From: Nocardia suismassiliense
GTDB lineage: Bacteria; Actinomycetota; Actinomycetes; Mycobacteriales; Mycobacteriaceae
NCBI RefSeq assembly: GCF_900269665.1
Contig: NZ_LT985361.1
Coordinates: 8,662,174-8,726,173 of the forward strand
Direction: 5' to 3'
DNA length: 64,000 bases
Part shown: positions 15,833 to 24,360 of the stretch, in pieces
Position numbering within the stretch: position 1 is the stretch's first letter
Layout: each line of letters starts with the position of its first letter
Notes under the pieces: model-generated
The model's database searches: none
Told to the model about the DNA's origin: nothing
The model's input: only the letters and a program-made list of their open reading frames with translations
Made by a program: the position numbers and the translations under genes

Positions 15833-16945
15833 TCAGGGCCGCACGTCGGCGCCCACCTCCAGGATCTCCACCCGCGGTTCCTTGTCCGCCTCCAGAAAGG
15901 CGAGCAGGGCAAACGATTCGGCTTCCACCGCGGCGCGCTCGGCCTTCGTCCACTTGCGAGTGGGGCTGATCCGCAGCCGCGCCGTACCGGACTCCGGAAA
16001 GATCTTGTAGAGACCGGCGAGGAAGCCGTCGACCAGTACCGGGGCGACCGCGGCGGCGAAGGCGCGCAGCGGCGGCGCCGCGCCGTCCGGCACGATCCTG
16101 CTCCGATCCTGGTGCGAGAGAAGGGCATTGTCGTACCAGCCGAGCAAGCGCACCGGCGCCGGGAGCTCCGGATCGGCGAGTTCGGCGTCGGCGGCGTCGT
16201 AGAGCGTGCGGCCGCGCTCGTCGGTGTAGGTGCGCACGCGGTCGCCGAGCTGGGCGATCGCCTGCTTCATGCCGAGCAGCTTCGACCAGGTCTGCATGTC
16301 CATGGTGGACGCCGGGCCGAAGGCGCGCAGGTACCGAAGCAGCAACTCCGCCAACGGATAGTTGGGGTCGAGCGGTGCGCCGAGCCACGGCTCGATCCGG
16401 GACCAGACCGGCCTGCTGCTGTCCTTCCACTTGCCGCGCGGCGGGGTCTGCAGCACCGGCAGCAGAATGAGCCAGGCCTGCGCGACCATGGCCGGGTTGC
16501 GGTCCGGGTAGCACTCGGCGGCGTGCAGTCGCAGGTCGGCGGCGGACATCGGCTCGTCGCCGAGCACCCGTTCGCCGTGCGCGCGCACCTCGTCGGGGTC
16601 AAGGCCGACCAGCGCACCGTAGTTGAAACCCTTTCGGAAGGGGATCTTTTCGTGCTCCGGCTGCATGAGTGGCGCGATCCGGAGCGCGTCCGGCGGGGTA
16701 ACCATGTGAATAGTGCCGCGCATCAAGGTGATTCGGACCAGTGAGCGGTCCTCCAGTGCATCGGACACTGTCGCGGGATCGAAATCCGCTATGCGACTCC
16801 ACAATGCGACGAACGGCGGCGGCGAGTCCTGCGCTTGCAGACCGACGAGGTGGTCGCACATCTCGTGCACGGTGAGCTGCGAGCGTGCCAGCAGATGCTG
16901 GCGGGCGAGCAGCGTGCGGTTCAGTATCCGGTCGGAGAGCATCAT
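15833..16945 (-). CDS. AlkZ-like winged-helix DNA-binding protein (HTH_42 family)
   Basis: A 370-residue protein of the family that includes the DNA glycosylase AlkZ, which unhooks azinomycin-type crosslinks. The N-terminal signature LVGLQAQDSPPP contains the QxQ-type motif used for catalysis in AlkZ; ALWSRI and RGTIHMV are also typical. The C-terminal third has GFLAGLYKIF and a winged-helix-like end. The start is one of two adjacent ATGs (16945 or 16942) behind GAGGCGAAG; the frame extends to 16978 but would overlap the previous gene. It follows the quinone oxidoreductase gene by 13 bp. Activity on a particular lesion is unproven. Confidence 0.75.
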   Translation of the reverse strand: MMLSDRILNRTLLARQHLLARSQLTVHEMCDHLVGLQAQDSPPPFVALWSRIADFDPATVSDALEDRSLVRITLMRGTIHMVTPPDALRIAPLMQPEHEKIPFRKGFNYGALVGLDPDEVRAHGERVLGDEPMSAADLRLHAAECYPDRNPAMVAQAWLILLPVLQTPPRGKWKDSSRPVWSRIEPWLGAPLDPNYPLAELLLRYLRAFGPASTMDMQTWSKLLGMKQAIAQLGDRVRTYTDERGRTLYDAADAELADPELPAPVRLLGWYDNALLSHQDRSRIVPDGAAPPLRAFAAAVAPVLVDGFLAGLYKIFPESGTARLRISPTRKWTKAERAAVEAESFALLAFLEADKEPRVEILEVGADVRP

Positions 16946-16958
16946 GCTTCGCTTCGCC

Positions 16959-17933
16959 TCAGCGCAGCGTGACCACAACCTTGCCGGTCGCCGTCCGGTT
17001 CTCCAGCGAGGCGATCGCCTCGGCCGCGCGGTCCAGCGGGTAGAGCACCGGCTCGGGCGCGGCGATCTTGCCCGCGGCCAGCAGCGGCGCCACCTCGGCC
17101 CACTGCTCGGACAGGTAGCCGGGGTGCGTCATCACCCATTCGCCCCAGGCCGCGCCGATCACCTCGACGTTCTTCAGCAGCAGCCGGTTCACCTTCACCG
17201 TGGGGATCTCACCCGCGGTGAAGCCGACCACCAGCAGGCGGCCCGCCGACGCGAGCGAACGGATGCTATCGGTGAAACGGTCGCCGCCGACCGGGTCGAG
17301 CACGATATCCACACCGCGACCGCCGGTCAGTTCCTTGACCGCCGCGAGCCAGCCCTCGGCCAGCACCACATCGGTGGCGCCGTTCGCGCGGGCCACCTCC
17401 GCCTTCGCCTCGGTGCTGACCACCGCGATCACCCGGCCCGCGCCGAGCGCGGTGGCCATGCGCAGCGTCGAGGTGCCGATGCCGCCCGCGGCGCCGTGCA
17501 CCAGCACCGTCTCGCCTGCGGCGAGCCTGCCGCGGTTACGCAGGCAGAAGTGCACGGTCAGATCGTTGAACAAGATGCCTGCCCCGGACTCCAGGGAGAC
17601 GTTGTCGGGCAACGGGAACACCATCTGCGCGGGCGCGACAGCGGTCTCGGCCATGGCGTTGCCGAGCAACGTCAGCGCGACCACCCGGTCGCCGGCCTTG
17701 ACGTGCGCGTCGGCCGGCGCTTCGCGCACGATGCCCGCGACCTCGCCGCCCACCACGAACGGCAGTTCCGGCTTCATCTGGTACAGCCCGCGCGACATCA
17801 GCACGTCCGGGAACGCGACACCGGCGGCGTGCACGTCGATCACCACGCCACCCGGATACGACTTGGGCTCCGGGATGTCCACGATCTCGACCGACTCCGG
17901 TCCCTCCAGCTTGCTGACCTGGGCTGCGCGCAT
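16959..17933 (-). CDS. NADPH:quinone oxidoreductase / zinc-type alcohol dehydrogenase family protein
   Basis: Medium-chain dehydrogenase/reductase of 324 residues. The GroES-like N-domain (to about residue 120) lacks the structural and catalytic zinc cysteines, as in quinone oxidoreductases; the Rossmann domain begins with VLVHGAAGGIGTSTLRMA. The start MRAAQVSKLEG at 17933 has AGAGAGG upstream; the frame continues to 17990. It resembles the gene at 37129-38100, so the window has two distant members of this family. Substrate unknown. Confidence 0.85.
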   Translation of the reverse strand: MRAAQVSKLEGPESVEIVDIPEPKSYPGGVVIDVHAAGVAFPDVLMSRGLYQMKPELPFVVGGEVAGIVREAPADAHVKAGDRVVALTLLGNAMAETAVAPAQMVFPLPDNVSLESGAGILFNDLTVHFCLRNRGRLAAGETVLVHGAAGGIGTSTLRMATALGAGRVIAVVSTEAKAEVARANGATDVVLAEGWLAAVKELTGGRGVDIVLDPVGGDRFTDSIRSLASAGRLLVVGFTAGEIPTVKVNRLLLKNVEVIGAAWGEWVMTHPGYLSEQWAEVAPLLAAGKIAAPEPVLYPLDRAAEAIASLENRTATGKVVVTLR

Positions 17934-18133
17934 CTGCCGACCTCTCTGTCGTGGCACCGGCCTCGTCCGCGCCGGCGCCGCCGTGATCAACGTAACCCGC
18001 GTCGCCGCGCCGTGCGCACCCTGCCTCGTTGTCTCGCCGTGCGTGACCGCCGCGACCTGCTCGACGCCCCTGTTCCGCGGACCCCGTTTTGCTATGCTGA
18101 CCGCGACCTATGGTCGGGCGTGAAGGGGGACTC

Positions 18134-18457
18134 ATGGTCGAGCGCAATCAACCATCGTCGACGAGCGTGCAGGTCGATCCGGACGCACTGCGATCCTTCG
18201 CGCAAACCCTCGGCACCGAAGCGGGCGAGGTGACCGGACTCAACGCGGGCGGCGCGTTCACCGCCGCGGCCACGGCGCTACCCGGCACCGAATTCGGTAC
18301 CGCCGCACAGCAAGCGAACGATGTGGTGAACCGCTGCCTGCAACGGATCGGCAATCGGCTGACCACCATCGCCGACAATATGCACAACGCCGCCGGGAAA
18401 TACGAACTGGCCGAGGACGACTTCACCGCGAAGCTGCGCGCGATCGGACTGCCATGA
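18134..18457 (+). CDS. ESX-1 secretion-associated (EspC-like) type VII secretion target
   Basis: Small helical protein of 107 residues with no signal peptide, predicted to form a helix-turn-helix hairpin. It matches the EspC/DUF2580 type VII substrate pattern: an N-terminal SVQVDPDALRSFAQTL, a central loop with GTEFGTAAQ, and a C-terminal NMHNAAGKYELAEDDFTAKL, in which YxxxD/E (YELAE) is the export motif. An AGGGGGA site precedes the ATG. Its stop overlaps the start of the downstream lytic transglycosylase gene (ATGA), so they are likely secreted as a pair. No ESX ATPase is in the window. Confidence 0.8.
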   Translation: MVERNQPSSTSVQVDPDALRSFAQTLGTEAGEVTGLNAGGAFTAAATALPGTEFGTAAQQANDVVNRCLQRIGNRLTTIADNMHNAAGKYELAEDDFTAKLRAIGLP

Positions 18458-19575
18458 CACTTACCATCCCCGACGTCGAGAACTGGAAACCCGAACAGCT
18501 CACCGCCGCAGGCGAACACGCGGGGACCGTCTCGCAAGGGTTGGATGCCGCCGTCGGCAAGGGAGCCAGCGCGACGAAATCGCTGGAGGACGGCAAGAAG
18601 TGGTCCGGAACGGCCGGGGCCGCCGCGAACGCGCGCATGGACACCGAGAAGACCAAGGCCTCACCGGTCAGCGCCGCACTGCTGGAATTGAAGACAGCCT
18701 TCACTTCTCAGACTGCGAACCTGGTCGAAGCGAAAACCAAGGTGCTGCAACTGCGCGACGACGCCGTCAATCAGGCACCGCCCTTCGATGTGGAGCCTAA
18801 TGGCACCGTCAACGCGACGACCCGGATCGCGGCTTTGCGCGAGCATTCGGACAAGGCGAACCTAGAGGGACTGATTTTCCAGGAGTCGCTGCAGGCGGCT
18901 ACTCGGACCTGGGAACTGACCAATGCGCTGAAGACCGCGGAAACTGTTGCCAACCAGGCGAAGACACAGGTCGATGCGGCGGTGCGCAAATTGGAGCAGG
19001 CGTTCGGCGGACTCGGCGAGCCAGCGACCAATGTGGCGCCACCGGTTAATACGGCGCCGGCCAGCGTCGCGGCGGCGACTCCGGTGAGCAGCAGCCCTTC
19101 GTCGAACAAACCGAGTTACGCGATGGGGAACAACAGCAATTCGGGGTCGTCGGTCGGCAGTCCGTACAGCGGAAGCTATTCGGGGAGTTCGAGCGCGCCC
19201 ACCGGGCCGTTGCCGAGCGGCGATATGGCGAAATGGATCGCGGAGGCGAAACAGAAACTCATCGAAATGGGTTACGACCCCAAGGATATCGATGAGCGGG
19301 CCATCGCCATGATCATCCAGCACGAGTCGGCGGGTAACCCCTATGCGGAAAACCGGTGGGACAGTAACTGGCTGGCGGGGCACCCGTCGAAGGGGCTGAT
19401 GCAGACGATCGACAGCACCTTCAACGCCTATAAGGCACCGGGGCACGACGACATCTGGAATCCGGTGGACAACATCATCGCCGGCGTTCGTTATTCGATC
19501 GATACGTACGGCTCGGTCAAGAATGTGCCCGGCGTGGTGGCCGTCGAATCGGGTGGCGCTTACCGAGGCTACTGA
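18454..19575 (+). CDS. Type VII-associated helical domain fused to a lytic transglycosylase (SLT)
   Basis: 373 residues in three parts. Residues about 1-195 are alpha-helical and WXG100/T7SS-like (W in WKPEQL, KKWSGTAGAAANARMD), without a signal peptide. Residues 195-265 form a low-complexity Ser/Gly/Pro linker. The C-terminal 110 residues are an SLT domain: the catalytic glutamate is in IIQHESAGNP, followed by GLMQTIDSTF and NIIAGVRYSI. It would cleave glycan strands of peptidoglycan. Translation is coupled to the EspC-like gene by a 4-bp overlap, so it is probably exported by a type VII system with that partner. Enzyme family is clear; the export route is inferred. Confidence 0.85.
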   Translation: MTLTIPDVENWKPEQLTAAGEHAGTVSQGLDAAVGKGASATKSLEDGKKWSGTAGAAANARMDTEKTKASPVSAALLELKTAFTSQTANLVEAKTKVLQLRDDAVNQAPPFDVEPNGTVNATTRIAALREHSDKANLEGLIFQESLQAATRTWELTNALKTAETVANQAKTQVDAAVRKLEQAFGGLGEPATNVAPPVNTAPASVAAATPVSSSPSSNKPSYAMGNNSNSGSSVGSPYSGSYSGSSSAPTGPLPSGDMAKWIAEAKQKLIEMGYDPKDIDERAIAMIIQHESAGNPYAENRWDSNWLAGHPSKGLMQTIDSTFNAYKAPGHDDIWNPVDNIIAGVRYSIDTYGSVKNVPGVVAVESGGAYRGY

Positions 19576-19584
19576 CGGTCCCGC

Positions 19585-20799
19585 TCATCGCTGGGCATTG
19601 GCGAGCACCGCGTATTGCGCGGCCGCCCGTTGCTGCGTTTCCCATAGTCGGGCGCCGAGCACCAGTGCCACGTATCTGCGGTACGCGACAAAGCAGCGGA
19701 ACTGCGCTTCCTTCGGCGCGACATAGTCCTGCACGCACAACGCGCCGGGCACATCCGCTGGAGGATCCACCGCACGCCGGTCCACCGGGTTGCCGAGTTC
19801 GGCGGACTCCGCGACGAAGCGCGCCGCGGCGGCGTCGTCCGCGGTTCGGAAGCCGAAAGCGCTGGGCGCCACCGCAACCCGATCGACCCCCGCGCGGCGC
19901 AGCACCGGCAGCCGACCCGATTGGTCCAGCACGTAATTCAGGTAGCCGCGCAGCGTCAACACCACCTCGCCCTGCCCATCGGGCCCGGCGACAACGCCTT
20001 GGTCGTGCATGACCCGGGCCAGCAACCCGTCCGGATCCTGGTGCAGCGTGCTGAAGTTTCCGACCGGTGTCGGCGTGAACTTGTCGAGTTCGGCCACCTC
20101 GGCATCGAGATACTTCTGCGTCGCCTCGACCAGTCGATTGATGTCCGCGGTCCGCGAATCCGCGAGCACACTGATCACGTAGATCCCGTGCGCGGTCGTG
20201 CTACCCAGCGTCGGAACCGACGGACGCCAATGGGCCCGCGAGTCCGGGTACTTCGGCAGGCTGACCGCGACGTTCTCCGGGTTGAGGGCGAAATCCACCG
20301 CGTCGAGTTCGGCCGCCGCCGCCTTCGCCGCCGCCGCATCCCGCAAACGCAGCACCGTCACGGTGAGGCCCTCGCGCTGGCGACTGCCGGCCGCCGCCGT
20401 GGTGAGCGGCAGCACGTCCTCGGCCGAACCGGTCGAGAAACCGAGGACGAAGCCGTGATTCAGCAAGACCGGAATCGTGGGCTCGGCCAGATAGCGCGTC
20501 ACCGACTGGACATCGGTATGCATGAGCGCCGACGCGCCCGCGGAGTATGTCGGGTCCACTTCGTGCGGACTCAGGACCGCATCCGCCATGCGCGCGGCCT
20601 CCAGCCGGGCGTACCCGACATCGTCGAGGCGCGCCGGGACCTTGGCCGGCGTGGTCGGAAACTTGCCCGTATCCAGCGAACGCACGTCGATCTCGGACGA
20701 GATGCCGGTGCCGTGCACCGTCGATGCGCAACCCCCGGCCCCTACTACGGCGGCGAGAACAACGACGATTGCCGTGACCGCGCGTGGATTCCAGTTCAT
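19585..20799 (-). CDS. DUF7373-like lipoprotein
   Basis: A 404-residue secreted lipoprotein with the lipobox GAGGC followed by a mature start with VHGT and EIDVRSLDTGKFPTTPAKVP, which I recognise as the DUF7373 lipoprotein pattern of Nocardia and relatives. The rest is a large extracytoplasmic domain with no known activity. The ATG at 20799 shares a base with the stop of the kinase gene (TGATG), so it is made with the kinase; an earlier start near 20859 would lie inside the kinase gene. It may be a substrate or partner of the kinase's extracellular part. Confidence 0.75.
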   Translation of the reverse strand: MNWNPRAVTAIVVVLAAVVGAGGCASTVHGTGISSEIDVRSLDTGKFPTTPAKVPARLDDVGYARLEAARMADAVLSPHEVDPTYSAGASALMHTDVQSVTRYLAEPTIPVLLNHGFVLGFSTGSAEDVLPLTTAAAGSRQREGLTVTVLRLRDAAAAKAAAAELDAVDFALNPENVAVSLPKYPDSRAHWRPSVPTLGSTTAHGIYVISVLADSRTADINRLVEATQKYLDAEVAELDKFTPTPVGNFSTLHQDPDGLLARVMHDQGVVAGPDGQGEVVLTLRGYLNYVLDQSGRLPVLRRAGVDRVAVAPSAFGFRTADDAAAARFVAESAELGNPVDRRAVDPPADVPGALCVQDYVAPKEAQFRCFVAYRRYVALVLGARLWETQQRAAAQYAVLANAQR

Positions 20800-22742
20800 C
20801 AGCTCACCCGGGGAAGGTTGTCGAGGACATTCTGCAGCACCAATTGCGCTGTCAGACATCTGAATTCGGGACGCTCGTTGAGCGTCGGGTTCGCCACCTG
20901 CACGGTCACCACCTCCGCGTCGGTGCTGTTGATGCCGCGATACTGACCGCGACGTTCACAGGTGGGCGATCGCAGGTCCGCCTCGTCGGTGAAGACGATA
21001 TTGCCGCCACCGAGATCGAACGGGATCGGCTTTTCGGTCGGCACCAGCACCTTCGAGCGTTCCAGCGCGACGGTGACCGTGCCGGTCGAGAGCCACTTGC
21101 AGGTGTGCAGCTGATCCGGAGCGCCGCGGACCTGCTCGCCGATATTCAGCTTGACGACGCTGGAATCGACCAGGGCGCACGGATCATGCGGCGCGAGTGA
21201 GCTGCGCAAGCCCGGAAGTTGTGGCGCGCGTTCGGTCAGCCGGCGGGCCAGCTCCGCGGCCGCGTCGTCGGCGACGCCGCACCTTTCCTCGGGTTGCGCG
21301 CCCTGCACCCGGACCACGATCCCGAACTGCGGATCCGTTGTCGCAGGCAACAGCGCCCGCCCGCAGCTGTCGGTCCCGCTGGTCACGTCCTCCAGGACCG
21401 GCACTCCCGCAACACGTTTGCCGTTGTCCCGATAGCCCTCGGTGCGCTTGATGTCGACGTCGAACCGGTACCCGCCCGCCTCGCCCGAGCACGTTCCCCA
21501 TTGGGTGGAGTTCGGCTCCGTCGTCCAATTACCCAGCGCGGAGACCAGTGGCTCGTGGACGGCGGCGCAGACATCCAGCGACCGGAGCTTCGTAAGATTC
21601 AGCGCGGCAAGTGGATTCGCCACCGGACCGGCCGGTCGCTCGTCCTCGCCACCGAACATGGCCGTGCCGGCCAGGACGCCGACAACCAAGACCACCACGG
21701 CCGCGGCCGCGATCAGCACCCGCTTCCGACGCCGGTGCAACACCCCGGCGCGTTGGATCTCGACGAGCGCTTGCAGGCGCTGTTCGAATTCGGCGCTGTG
21801 CGACGCCGGGGCGGGTGCCGGCGCGGCACCGACGAACTGAGTGGCCTCCGGGTCGGCCAGCAGCGCCGACATCTCCGCTTCCTGCGCGCCGATCGCCTTG
21901 TGCACCTGCGTCGACCAGGGACTGTGCTGCGGCGGCAGCGGGCCGAGGAAGTCGAGCAGCTGGGCCGGCGTAGGGCGTTCCTGCGGGTCCTTGCGCAGGC
22001 ACGGTTCCACCAATTCCCTGACCTCGGGCGGCAAGCCGCTCAGGTCGGGATCGGTGTGCACGATGTTGTAGAGCGTGTGCGGCAGCGAGGCGCCCGCGAA
22101 GGGACTGGCGCCGCCTGCCGCCATCGCGAGCACCGCGCCGAGGGAGAAGATGTCGCTCGCCGGAGTCAGCGGCAGCGACTGCGCCTGCTCCGGGGACATG
22201 AACGCGGGCGAACCGATGATCGAACCGGTGTGGGTGAGTTCGGATCGGCCCTCGACCGCTCGGGCGATACCGAAGTCGATGACCCTCGGGCCGTCCTCGG
22301 CGAGAATCACATTGGCGGGCTTCAGATCTCGATGAATGAGACCGACGCCATGGATGGCCTGCAGCGCCGAGGCGAGGCCGATCGCCAGCTTGTGCACTTC
22401 CTCCGGGGTCAGCGGGCCGTAGTCCTGGACCGCCTTGTCCAACGGCACCCCCGGCACGAAAACCGAAGCAAGCCAAGGTTCTTCCGACTCGACGTCGAAG
22501 TCGATCACCGCGGCGGTGAAGGCGCCGGAGACCTGCATGGAGGTCTGTACCTCGCGGCGGAACCGTGGCAGGAAGTCCTGCTCGGTCACCAGGTGCTGGT
22601 GCACCTGTTTGATCGCGACCAGGCGGCCGTCCGGGCCGACGCCGAGCAGCACCCGCCCCATGCCGCCGGAGCCGAGCTCGCCGAGCAGCCGGTATCGGCC
22701 GATCTGCTGCGGTTCATCGCGCTCGAGCGGTGTCACCATCAC
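20799..22742 (-). CDS. Transmembrane serine/threonine protein kinase
   Basis: 647 residues. The kinase domain is complete: G-loop GSGGMG (residues 24-29), catalytic lysine AIK (Lys45), HRDLKPAN (Asp139), DFG (Asp156), and an activation segment ending in SPAFMSPEQ. A linker leads to a single membrane helix (VVVLVVGVLAGTAMF, about residue 350). The extracellular part of about 275 residues has paired cysteines (SLDVCAAVH, WGTCSGE, CGRALLP, PCALVD, HTCKWLS, CERRG) and looks like two repeats of one domain. It is coupled to the upstream N-lobe gene by overlap and to the downstream lipoprotein gene, giving a three-gene unit. Confidence 0.9.
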   Translation of the reverse strand: MMVTPLERDEPQQIGRYRLLGELGSGGMGRVLLGVGPDGRLVAIKQVHQHLVTEQDFLPRFRREVQTSMQVSGAFTAAVIDFDVESEEPWLASVFVPGVPLDKAVQDYGPLTPEEVHKLAIGLASALQAIHGVGLIHRDLKPANVILAEDGPRVIDFGIARAVEGRSELTHTGSIIGSPAFMSPEQAQSLPLTPASDIFSLGAVLAMAAGGASPFAGASLPHTLYNIVHTDPDLSGLPPEVRELVEPCLRKDPQERPTPAQLLDFLGPLPPQHSPWSTQVHKAIGAQEAEMSALLADPEATQFVGAAPAPAPASHSAEFEQRLQALVEIQRAGVLHRRRKRVLIAAAAVVVLVVGVLAGTAMFGGEDERPAGPVANPLAALNLTKLRSLDVCAAVHEPLVSALGNWTTEPNSTQWGTCSGEAGGYRFDVDIKRTEGYRDNGKRVAGVPVLEDVTSGTDSCGRALLPATTDPQFGIVVRVQGAQPEERCGVADDAAAELARRLTERAPQLPGLRSSLAPHDPCALVDSSVVKLNIGEQVRGAPDQLHTCKWLSTGTVTVALERSKVLVPTEKPIPFDLGGGNIVFTDEADLRSPTCERRGQYRGINSTDAEVVTVQVANPTLNERPEFRCLTAQLVLQNVLDNLPRVS

Positions 22743-23185
22743 AAGCTCCTCAGTCGGGCCACGACACTACCGAGCACTGCTTCAGTAGCGGCACAGGCTG
22801 TTTCGGCGTTGCCGAGCCCGGTCGGTCGCGCGGTCACGGCGATCATTTCTCCTCGGTCTTCGATGGTCGGCCGGACCAGCCACGGCGCTTCGGCTTCCAT
22901 CACCGCGGCGGTGTACGCGCCGGTGACCCGTTGGGAGGCTTGCACCTCGAGCCGGAAGCGAGCACGGAACTCCGGGTTCTTGGCGAGATGGCGATGGACC
23001 ATCTTGACCGCGACCAACCGGCCGTCGGGTGCACGGCCGAGCAACACCCGGCCCATGGCGCCCTGGCCGATGACCGCGATCAGCCGGTGGCGGCCGGCCG
23101 TGCGCGGATCGTGTCGCCCGAGCGGCTTCACCGTGTTCCTCCCCTGTAGTGCCTGTTCGGGATCGTACCGGCGCGGGTCGGTCAC
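22739..23185 (-). CDS. Kinase N-lobe-only protein (truncated Ser/Thr kinase)
   Basis: 148 residues from a GTG at 23185. Residues about 31-105 align with the N-lobe of the next kinase: G-loop IGQGAMG (39-45), VLLGRAPDGRLVAVKMVHRHL with lysine 61, then FRxEVQAS and VTGAYTAAVM. The sequence after APWLV loses the family and runs to the stop without HRD, DFG or an APE region, so it cannot be a kinase by itself. The stop overlaps the start of the full kinase gene, which points to a maintained gene rather than debris. It may act as a decoy or regulatory partner. Role unknown. Confidence 0.7.
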   Translation of the reverse strand: MTDPRRYDPEQALQGRNTVKPLGRHDPRTAGRHRLIAVIGQGAMGRVLLGRAPDGRLVAVKMVHRHLAKNPEFRARFRLEVQASQRVTGAYTAAVMEAEAPWLVRPTIEDRGEMIAVTARPTGLGNAETACAATEAVLGSVVARLRSL

Positions 23186-23209
23186 GTCCTGATGTCGCCG
23201 GGTGCGGGG

Positions 23210-23290
23210 TCAGGCGAATGTCCGGTCGGCCGCGGCGAGGGCACGTTCGGCCGGTTTGCCCGGTTTCGCGGGGAGATCCGAAACGCTCAT
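23210..23290 (-). CDS. Possible 26-residue ORF upstream of the kinase N-lobe gene
   Basis: ATG at 23290, stop at 23212, ending 24 bp before the N-lobe gene on the same strand. Codon third positions are GC-rich, as in the neighbouring genes, but a GGGAGA sits too close to the ATG for a standard ribosome binding site. The peptide is rich in Ala and Pro with no recognisable domain. It could be a leader peptide or coincidence. Confidence 0.25.
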   Translation of the reverse strand: MSVSDLPAKPGKPAERALAAADRTFA

Positions 23291-23442
23291 GTCTCCCATG
23301 ATGCCTGGTAGAAGCGTTGTCGATGGGGATACCGTTGGTAACGGACGCACTCGACGCGATGGTGTGACGTACGCCCCGTAAAGTCGTCTCACAACAGCAC
23401 CACACGAAGAACGCGGCACACCGTGCAGCGCGAGGAGCACCA

Positions 23443-24219
23443 GTGTCACTCGATCAGCCACTCGCCCCGCTTCCCCAGGAGGGCATGGGCTTTGCTTCGG
23501 CGTGGCCCATCCGGGCGGGCGATGTGGACCCCTACGACCGGCTGCGGTTCGACGCCGTCGCCCGCTACCTGCAAGACATCGCCTGGGAAAATCTGCACAA
23601 GACGTTCTTTCACCGCACCGATCCGAATTGGATCGTGCGCCGCACGGTGATCGACGTGATCCGGCCGATCCTGTGGCCGGACGAGGTGCAGCTGTTGCGC
23701 TGGTGCTCGGCGCTGTCGACTCGCTGGACGAATATGCGCGTGCGGGTGACCAGCACGAACGGTGGCCTGATCGAGACCGAGGGTTTCTGGATCAATATCA
23801 GCGAGGCGACCGGGATGCCCGCGCGGATCAGCGACGAGGGCCTGGCTTATCTCTCCCGGACGACCCAGGAACACCGGCTGCGCTGGCGGCCTTATCTGAC
23901 CGACGCCACGCCGTCGGAATCCGACACCGATATGCCGTTTCCGGTGCGCGCGACCGACATCGACCAGTACAACCACGTCAACAACGCCTGCTACTGGCAG
24001 GCGGTGGAACAGTTCATGGTCGAGTACCCGAAGCTGCTCGCCGGTCCGCATCGCGCGGTCATCGAGTACGTCGCGCCGGTGCTCGCGCGCCAGCATGTGA
24101 CCGTGCGCAGCCGCTACGAGCCGGGTGATCGCACCGGGCGGCCGGTGCTGCGACTGTGGTTCGTGGTCGGTGGCACCACCACGACCGTTGTCCGCATCAT
24201 GCCGCTGCCGCCGGAATAG
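23443..24219 (+). CDS. Acyl-ACP thioesterase family protein
   Basis: Double hot-dog fold protein (258 residues) of the family that releases fatty acids from acyl carrier protein. The first domain contains DVDPYDRLRFDAVARYLQDIAW, the second DIDQYNHVNNACYWQ with the N-x-H-type motif of plant and bacterial acyl-ACP thioesterases. GTG start with CGAGGAGCA upstream. It is divergent from the kinase group and does not appear to be in an operon. Chain-length preference cannot be deduced. Confidence 0.85.
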   Translation: MSLDQPLAPLPQEGMGFASAWPIRAGDVDPYDRLRFDAVARYLQDIAWENLHKTFFHRTDPNWIVRRTVIDVIRPILWPDEVQLLRWCSALSTRWTNMRVRVTSTNGGLIETEGFWINISEATGMPARISDEGLAYLSRTTQEHRLRWRPYLTDATPSESDTDMPFPVRATDIDQYNHVNNACYWQAVEQFMVEYPKLLAGPHRAVIEYVAPVLARQHVTVRSRYEPGDRTGRPVLRLWFVVGGTTTTVVRIMPLPPE

Positions 24220-24317
24220 GCAGGCCCCGGCGCGCTGAGGAACGCAGGCGCGCGAACAATGTGATTCGACCACGCCGACCCGAAGCTCGCATCAGCCGAA
24301 ACCCCGAAATCCGAACG

Positions 24318-24349
24318 CGCCGACCGGAAACTCGCGATTCCGGTCGGCG
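24318..24349. terminator. Hairpin between convergent thioesterase and fprB genes
   Basis: A 12-bp perfect inverted repeat (24318-24329 with 24338-24349, CGCCGACCGGAA arms) around an 8-nt loop, positioned after the thioesterase stop and just beyond the fprB stop. It has no strong T run, so it is a likely bidirectional terminator of the GC-rich type. Confidence 0.5.
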
Positions 24350-24360
24350 TGCCCGTCGAC

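Noticed and set aside
23290..23461. Longer minus-strand open frame upstream of the 26-residue ORF
   Set aside because: Its upstream part has no family or ribosome binding site and overlaps the thioesterase promoter and start.
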